Under the pieces are notes generated by a model. That model was not told the DNA's origin and did not search any database. It was given only the letters and a program-made list of their open reading frames with translations. Shown in pieces: positions 56,550 to 64,000 of a stretch of DNA of 64,000 nucleotides (positions within the stretch are counted from its first letter, which is position 1; each line of letters opens with the position of its first letter). The DNA comes from Clitopilus passeckerianus (lineage: Eukaryota > Basidiomycota > Agaricomycetes > Agaricales > Entolomataceae), in NCBI GenBank assembly GCA_944990035.1, contig CALYLX010000155.1, positions 868,001 to 932,000 on the forward strand, in the 5' to 3' direction. Position numbers and translations under genes: made by a program.

Positions 56550-58249
56550 CTAATGTCTAGCCTTGAGAGCAGTGGCATGTGCAGCGAGGAGAGAGTAGGC
56601 CTCTGTATCCGGGTAGATACTAAATGGGTCATCCACAAAGATGTCACCAATAGAGAGGTGCGATGCAGTCTGCCTAATAACACCGAATGTCAGTCAGAGA
56701 TTTATCGTCGAGAATCCAAATAAAAGCTCACCAAATAAGGTCACCAGTCAAACCAGATGACACAACCTCGTTCAGCCAGTCGGTGTAGGTGGCGAGCTGG
56801 TCACTGTTGGTCACCCCGTATTCTTCGAGAATAACAGGTTTGTTGGCTTTGGCTATTGAAGCCGCATGGTCTGCGATCCATTGAGTCCCCCAGTCTTTGT
56901 AGTTATCCGAGACCCATGCCTCGGGGTAGGACTAAGTGCGCGTTCGGGCATTGTGCATGTTCACCTAGAGGTCAAAAGAACTCACATGGAAGGTCCCGAA
57001 ATCGAGCGTAGGGATGGCTAAATTAGCTTCGAAGTCCACGCCTTCCGAGCCTTGGTATGGGTAGGAAGGATTACCGGGCTGGTTGTAGAAACCTTCGTCG
57101 CCGAGAGCAACAAGATGGTTGGCGTCGATGGATTTGATGTAGGTCGATATCTCTTTGGCCCAGGCTGTAACGGTTTCCGTGGTACATGTACCGGTCGTGT
57201 TTCTGTGGGTTGCATAAGCGTGACCTTCGTAGATGGTATTATAAAGCTAGACCTACCCAGTGCTACCTCTGCACCTCGGTTCATTGGCAAGCTCCCATGC
57301 CATGATCGTCGGCTCGTCGACGTAGCGCCCAACGAAGACCTTGATATAGTTCTTCCAGGCAGTCTTGACAGATTCGTCGGTGTAGAAGAGATCGTGATTG
57401 GTCGAATTGAGAATCTGATTAACGTAAACGTCCATTCCGCCGTAGTCTCCCCAATTATTGGTGCTATCGAGGTAGACGGTTCGAGCGTGGTCCCAAACAC
57501 CTAAGGCCAACGTACAGTGCGACGACTAGGCGAACATTATTGGCTCTTGCTGCAGCCACGACCCTGTCGAAGTTTTGGAGACCATCGGCACCGTAATTAA
57601 TGGTGGGAACGCCGTCAGACCATATCTGATAATAAGGCTGACCCCAGGGAGTGCCGACGAACTCGTTGAAACCCCTGGTGGGTGTATTAGTACCAGGATG
57701 GAAGGTTTTAGCGCTGTGCGACACATACCAGGTTCGGACTACGGTGCCGCCGGCGTTGGCTACATCGTGGAAAGATAGGTTCATGTCAGCATCCGAAAGA
57801 CCTGATAGGCCGACCCAGTAGGAGTTAGCCCTAGTAAATCGTTAGGTGTTTGTTACGAAGTTCCATTGGGGCGACATACCCAACCGGGGTAAATCTGGAA
57901 CCATCAAGCGTGAATTGGGTTCCAGCAGTCCTCACAAAACCTGCTGGTGTAGGAAGGGGTGTCGTCGAGGTCGTGGTAGCAGAGGTGGTTGTCGTAGATG
58001 GAGGCGCAGTTGTAGTGGTGCTGGGGACGCATTGAGAATACCAAGCATTCCAGGAGAAGCAAGTAGATCCGGGGGCGCAGGCTGTCAAGTCGAGTCAGTT
58101 CAGCCAATATTGGGGTGGGGTGTGACCGAGGAAGGCGTACTTTTATCACCACTCCAGTATTGACCACCGCATTGTCCCCAGATAGGGGTTGAAGCGAGTG
58201 CTGGAGAGATGGCAATTGAGAGTGATACAAAGCCCAGAAACTTGAGCAT
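56550..58249 (-). CDS. CBM1-GH5 endo-beta-1,4-mannanase
   Basis: The start is ATG at 58247-58249. A signal peptide (MLKFLGFVSLSIAISPALAS) is followed by a fungal cellulose-binding module (IWGQCGGQYWSGDK, then CAPGSTCFSWNAWYSQC), a Thr/Ser/Pro linker and a GH5 catalytic domain of the mannanase subfamily. Catalytic marks are WELANEPRC (acid/base Glu) and VILEEYG (nucleophile Glu). Other conserved parts are NAGGTVVRTWYVSH, NNWGDYGGMDVYV, NHLVALGDEGF and LDFGTFH. The last exon ends ATALKARH with TAG at 56550-56552. Several short introns are present and no damage was seen. The secreted enzyme cuts mannan or glucomannan in plant cell walls while the CBM1 holds it on cellulose. Its last exon is copied at 17945-18068. 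Confidence 0.9.
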
Positions 58250-60634
58250 ATTTGCATGGTTGCATCCCAGACGCAAAAATGCCTGTCATTATAAGCAACA
58301 GGCGTTGTTCCGTAAGACCTTTGGAATCGTTCGGGTGCAAATGCTAGCTTAAAATCTTGCGAAGTATCTCCATCGCAGAGATTGTCGGGACCCGTTTTCT
58401 GATGCCTTCTAGCTTTTGACGGCATCATGTGGGTTTCAGAAAGATTCTTCACCATTTCGACCCCGAGATCCTCGTTACCGACGTCGAGCTCGGAGAAACC
58501 TGTGGTCACCAGATATGAAGGGGCATATGCATTCACGGAAATGACCTCATTCTGTACACGTCCAAAAGGTATCGACCTCTAAATGAGTATGGTCGCAACA
58601 AGCATGGCATTTTCGGGCGCATCATACCAGGTGATATGGGACAGGTCAAGCTGAAAGAGACTAAGGGACCTAGACGAAGCGGGATGTGCTCAGCAGCGGA
58701 TTCTGTGCCCTTTCTCAAAATTGACGTCTCCGTCCACCCTCTTGGTGCCATCTACCTTATTGTCGCCATCCCCACCACAACCGCCTCCCAAGGCCCCTCG
58801 AATTCTGCCTCTGCCTCCGCAACAAGGACTATGAAAACAATCTTAGGTCATCGACAATACACGCCGGCTCCACATGCTTACCTTTCTCAGTTTTAATGCC
58901 TGCAAAAACTTTACCACCTTGGAGGTTCTATAAGCTAACGCAGTTGTCAGCAACGGCATTGGATCATGAGAAAAGTACGAGGACTGACGAAGGCGTTCAT
59001 AGAGGGTCGGTATCCGTTGTAAACCACCTGAACGATGCCAAGCAGCACAAGGTCTAGGTGGGGGGGAAGGCTGCTCAGAGGGCTGCCTTTTTCCATTAAT
59101 CATGAAGCTCTCCATCGAGATTTTGGAGATGTGTACACTATGGCCGACGGCATTCGACGCTCACATCGACCTACAGTATGATTGCAACGAAAGCGGTCAG
59201 TATCCATGTACCGTTGGATAAAAGAAACATAGGCTTACCCCAGCGCTTTTTTCCAACAGTTGCCATCGCCTTGCTGATTCGATCGTTTCCTTAAGTTTCT
59301 TGAAGAATGCGGTATCAGTTTCACAGTGATGGGAGAAAAATGCAGACGTACTGGTGCACCATGCGGTTGGAGGTCAAAACTTCATTGAAGAATCTTTTCA
59401 TGTACAGAAGGACACAAGTCCGCTTGGGTTCCGTTCTTTTAGTCACATTAGTCGTCATCCGGCTGGTGTTGCAAGAGACACCTCGTGCCTCTCACGGGTG
59501 CGTCCGGTTTATTGAGCTGATCCCTCTGAACCAAGCAAACGCGTCGCGTTAAACAGGCTTTACCGCTTCTTGGCGCTCTTCAACAGCTGCAGGCGGGTAG
59601 AGGATAGGCGCTGAAGTTTGCTTTGGAGATGATATCTATGCGAACTTCTTTGCCTAGCTTTCTCGGACAATGAAGTCCAGATTTAAGGGATCTCCGATAA
59701 ACCCTAGCAGGTGGTGAAGGAGTCATTCCCGCATATCGAACCGAGGATGAGGTGATGCATTTGACATGATTTTTTGGACTATCCAGATTATTATCATGCC
59801 TTTCGCGAGGTTCCGGACGAAGGTTTGGAGCTTTGGTTGTTGTCTTCGAGCCAGTTTCCGGACCCGCTAATTCAGGGCAGGCTTAAGGAACTGGAGATCA
59901 TTCTCCGAGGATACTCCGTAACTCACCTTCTCTCCCTTTGACCCACATTTCTTGTGCATAGCGGGCCTGGATCCGTCAAATAGGACAATTTAACGATAGA
60001 CAAGCATCTGGATAGGGCTCATGACTGAAAGGGGCAAGAAAATCCGGCTCTCTCGAAAGATTTCAGGACGCTACGAAACGTTTCAGAGCGTCCCCTGACA
60101 GTGACTCTCTCTCATCGCGGACATATGCGTCGTCATCATGCCTGTTGGCCATGAAAATGAACTGAGATTGGACAATACTTCCTTCAAGAGTGCCAGAATT
60201 TTCCATGGCGTATTAATGTTAAATGTTCAATCCAAGCGGGCCCGAGCACGAACTCTACCTCATGGAAAGAGGAAAACCGTGGGCATGGGCTACGTGGACG
60301 ACGGGCTGCTAGAACTAGGGGGAATAGGTTGTCAGCACTACCTATGAAAGCCTAAGCCGCGGGGTGCTTTTGAAGCATCGTCCAGCCCGAGGGTAAGCAA
60401 GCGAGAAACGAAGTTCATCCTGAAACCAAGAGCGACCTATTAGCCACACGTTCAAGATCGAAACCTTAGTCCATTTCCCATGACACGAGCACGTCGGAAG
60501 TTCATTTACGTCAGAGTATTCAGGTAGCAATTTTAAGGTGGCCACGCGCCCTACAGATGCAAAGTTTCGTGCGATAGGTCGTCAGTTGTGAGGATTCCGT
60601 TTTTTGATCACGATTTCGCCTCATGTACCACCAT
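58250..60634. other. Gene-poor stretch
   Basis: No supportable gene over about 2.4 kb. Near 59510-59560 the sequence CAAACGCGTCGCGTTAAAC resembles 55020-55060 in the duplication arm (CAGATGCGTCGCGGTCAAAC), which hints at one more trace of the same duplicated DNA. Confidence 0.4.
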
Positions 60635-60856
60635 CTAGCAATCGGAGGCCAAAACCCTCAAGTAGTTTGGATGGAGGTGAGTGAGCACGAGCAAATGGGC
60701 TGAATAGACGGTCACAACGCACATAAGAGCGATCGATGACGGCAATGGATAAATGACTGAGGACGAACTCACGGTGAGGGTTACCAGAACCACACAGGCC
60801 ATCTGGACAAGTTGGAAAAGCTCGCGGAAACGCGAATAAGGATTCACGAAAGACAT
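60635..60856 (-). CDS. Possible small membrane protein or first exon
   Basis: ATG at 60854-60856 opens MSFVNPYSRFRELFQLVQMA and a hydrophobic stretch (CVVLVTLTVSSSSVIYPL), with TAG at 60635-60637. A good GTGAGT donor follows VTLT, so this may be the first exon of a membrane protein whose later exons I could not find. No family is recognised. Confidence 0.25.
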   Translation of the reverse strand: MSFVNPYSRFRELFQLVQMACVVLVTLTVSSSSVIYPLPSSIALMCVVTVYSAHLLVLTHLHPNYLRVLASDC

Positions 60857-60873
60857 ACTTGATTGCTCTGCTA

Positions 60874-62099
<1,226 letters not shown>

Positions 62100-62702
62100 C
62101 GCGTCTACTATTCAACGCCGGAACTTTGAATGTTTTTCCAAGTTTTCGAGAGCAGGTCATTCTGGACCTCTCATAAACTATTCCTGCACCTTTCCTAACA
62201 TATAAGGAAGGCTGCCAAAGTTGCCGAATGCCAAGATCTTTAATTTTACATGGTCCGTGCATAGTTCTTTGTAGTATAAAAGTTGTAAATAGTACATTGC
62301 GCATAATTCAAGTATTCGATAGCCCAAATTCGGTATCACAACTGCGGGTGTGCTACTTAGATTTGAGACGGTACCACTGCTTCGATTGCGAGACTTGTAT
62401 TAGTTTTATAATCATTCGTTACTGAGGGATCTTAGAATTGAAATATATTCAATTTTACACACACACACGTTTACATCGCTACCTAAGGGTATCCCGGTGT
62501 CTAAGAGTGCTATCTACACGAAGCCCACGAATTCGAAGTAGTTAGTATCGAGTTTGTTGATTAGTGAAGTCGGATTAGTTCGATTTCCGCTATAATACAG
62601 ACCCGCCACTTACCTCTTCACCGAGATCAATCTCCGCTGTCGCCAATTAGGGCTTGACGCGACGGACGCGCAAAGGTGTCGCGTCATTAGGCAGCCTCGA
62701 AG
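62100..62702. other. Intergenic stretch
   Basis: AT-rich with a short (AC)n run at 62457-62468. No gene is seen. Confidence 0.45.
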
Positions 62703-63666
62703 ATGGGTCGGAAACGAAAGAGTCACGTCGGGAATCTCGGAGAATATGCTGTCAAGAAGTCAAAACGAAAGATTACTAACGAGAACGGGGAAAATGTAAG
62801 CCAAAACACGTCAAAAAACACGAAATTAGGGGTCTCATCTGAGCTTGCATGACAGGAACCCACCTGCTCACTGCCCACAAGGCCTCTATCTCCCAAGATC
62901 CGATTGTTCTCTGAAGTATCCGGCTCGGAGGGGCTCACTGAGATGCATAGCTCATATCCTTGGCCTGTCTGGCCTCCAGTACCCGCCTTATACATCCCAT
63001 CTCTTGCATCACCACTGCCCGGCCATTCAAACTTAGAGCCTGTAAGCAAGCCCAATGGCATCCGTGATTCTAAAGTGTCGGATGAGGCAGAGAGAGGCCA
63101 GGATAGTATGGAAATTGATAGAATGGAAGGAGACACAATGAGTTCAAATTCTCTTTCTGATGACGCTGATCACTTGCCTGTAGCCGGGAATCCAGCACTC
63201 GTCGCAGAACCTGCTTTACCGGTTGGTGAAGAGCCTCACAATGATCAGATTTCTCGAGTGTGGCGCCGATCTTAGAGGAAGATGCCCAGGAGCAGGGATA
63301 CTCGGTCCTGTTCCTGCCGAAATTCCATTGCGAGCTCAATTTCATCGAGCAGTGTTGGGGTTATGCGAAGAGGATCTACAGGATGTATCCTCCATCCTCG
63401 AAAGAAGATGTCTTAGAGAGGAATGTCCGGTAGGCGCTGAGCGAGGTGACCTTGACGATGATGAGAAGGCATTTTACACTCATCATATCCTGTGGAGCAC
63501 CACTGACAGTTTAGTGATATAGATTTGCGATCTGATCCATGCGCTTCATGGACGCGTATCAAAAAGGGCTGAATGGCGCACAAGCAGCTTGGGCAGTCAA
63601 GAAATACCGTGGCCATCGTTGTATTCCTGCTGATATTCTGGCTTCCTTGGATGATATTCCTGCTTA
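62703..63666 (+). pseudogene. Internally deleted DDE-superfamily transposase
   Basis: ATG at 62703 opens a basic N-terminus (MGRKRKSHVGNLGEYAVKK). The frame passes TGA at 62850-62852 and continues through low-complexity acidic sequence to 63275. In another frame from about 63255 comes a transposase C-terminus: LEEDAQEQGYSVLFLPKFHC, ELNFIEQCWGYAKR (with the last acidic residue of the DDE triad) and, after TAG at 63431-63433 and a possible intron at about 63455-63521, SMRFMDAYQKGLNGAQ and AVKKYRGHRCIP, ending TAA at 63664-63666. One more TGA lies at 63533-63535. The first two catalytic acids and most of the domain are absent. This form is common in Agaricomycete transposons. Terminal repeats were not found. 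Confidence 0.68.
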
Positions 63667-64000
63667 ACCTCCACCTTATTGTTCGATTAATCCCCTTATA
63701 ATTGTGCTATAATCTACTTTACAATTCCGCATATACTACATAGACTTATACTTTGTCAACATAGCTTATAATACTTGTTTAATTCAAGCTTCTCGCGATG
63801 TGCCATGGTCTACGTCGCGTCTCACCCAACGCACGGCGGCAGAGCTCGGCAGATCAACGGAGTCTGAATCTCACAGGATATTTGGGGAAAGTCACATTTG
63901 GTCACAAGTCATGTGATTACCTACAATGCGCTTGAGAAATATCTTAAGCCTGTTGCGTTGAGCACCCAGTACCTTAGGTCACATATGTGCATCCCCTGTT
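63667..64000. other. Right-edge stretch
   Basis: No gene is seen. It may contain the 3' end of the transposon above. Confidence 0.4.

Larger units (their letters stand above)
54925..56690 (-). repeat. Arm B of an inverted segmental duplication
   Basis: Read on the minus strand, it matches 17945-19690 from the last GH5 exon (56.69-56.55 kb) through the intergenic region and the beta-trefoil gene to about 54925 (block TTTGGGTCGGAGGCGTCAGC here, TTTGGATCTGAGGCGTCAGC in arm A). This arm keeps the complete GH5 gene on its outer side and an intact beta-trefoil frame, so it is probably the source copy. Confidence 0.8.

Noticed and set aside
62457..62468. (AC)n run considered as a microsatellite or Z-DNA element
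   Set aside because: Only about six repeats; ordinary.

Overview
The window looks like nuclear DNA of a mushroom-forming basidiomycete (Agaricomycetes). Genes are split by many short GT-AG introns of about 50-70 bases. The gene content fits: Tnp2-type CACTA transposases, a Tf1-like chromodomain gypsy element, sesquiterpene synthases, small beta-trefoil proteins resembling mushroom protease inhibitors, a CBM1-GH5 mannanase, a DUR3 urea transporter, F-box and divergent G-alpha families. Most proteins had to be assembled by joining exons by eye, so exon edges are predictions.

Layout. 0.6-3.3 kb: a divergent pair of unrecognised genes, one with an AT-hook-like motif. 3.3-7.8 kb: a broken Tnp2 (CACTA) transposase on the minus strand. 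7.9-15.1 kb: a Tf1-like Ty3/gypsy chromovirus with two LTRs, gag, pol with C-terminal chromodomain, and a third ORF ending in zinc knuckles. All its ORFs carry stops or frameshifts. 15.1-15.46 kb: an older LTR in reverse orientation. 15.5-20.5 kb: gene-poor, holding one arm of an inverted duplication (17.9-19.7 kb).

20.5-32.6 kb is the metabolic part: an intact terpene synthase, a membrane coiled-coil protein, a second terpene synthase with one base missing, a decayed third terpene-cyclase-like fragment, a secreted FAD (berberine-bridge type) oxidase, and a convergent small beta-trefoil protein. Several cyclases next to an oxidase suggest a terpenoid cluster or its remains. 32.6-36.3 kb is gene-poor with a diverged tandem repeat. 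36.4-39.0 kb carries two paralogues of the membrane coiled-coil protein. 39.6-47.1 kb has three F-box proteins with a degenerate, probably N-myristoylated G-alpha-like gene among them.

47.5-50.9 kb: two unrecognised genes and another small beta-trefoil protein. 51.2-54.0 kb: the DUR3 transporter. 54.9-58.2 kb: the other arm of the inverted duplication (beta-trefoil gene and the end of the mannanase) and the full CBM1-GH5 mannanase. 60.9-62.1 kb: a short-chain dehydrogenase with a damaged nucleotide-binding motif. 62.7-63.7 kb: an internally deleted DDE transposase.

A recurring theme is that the premature stops in the three unrelated mobile elements are nearly all TGA, as expected from C-to-T change at CGA codons. 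This is compatible with methylation-linked decay of transposons.
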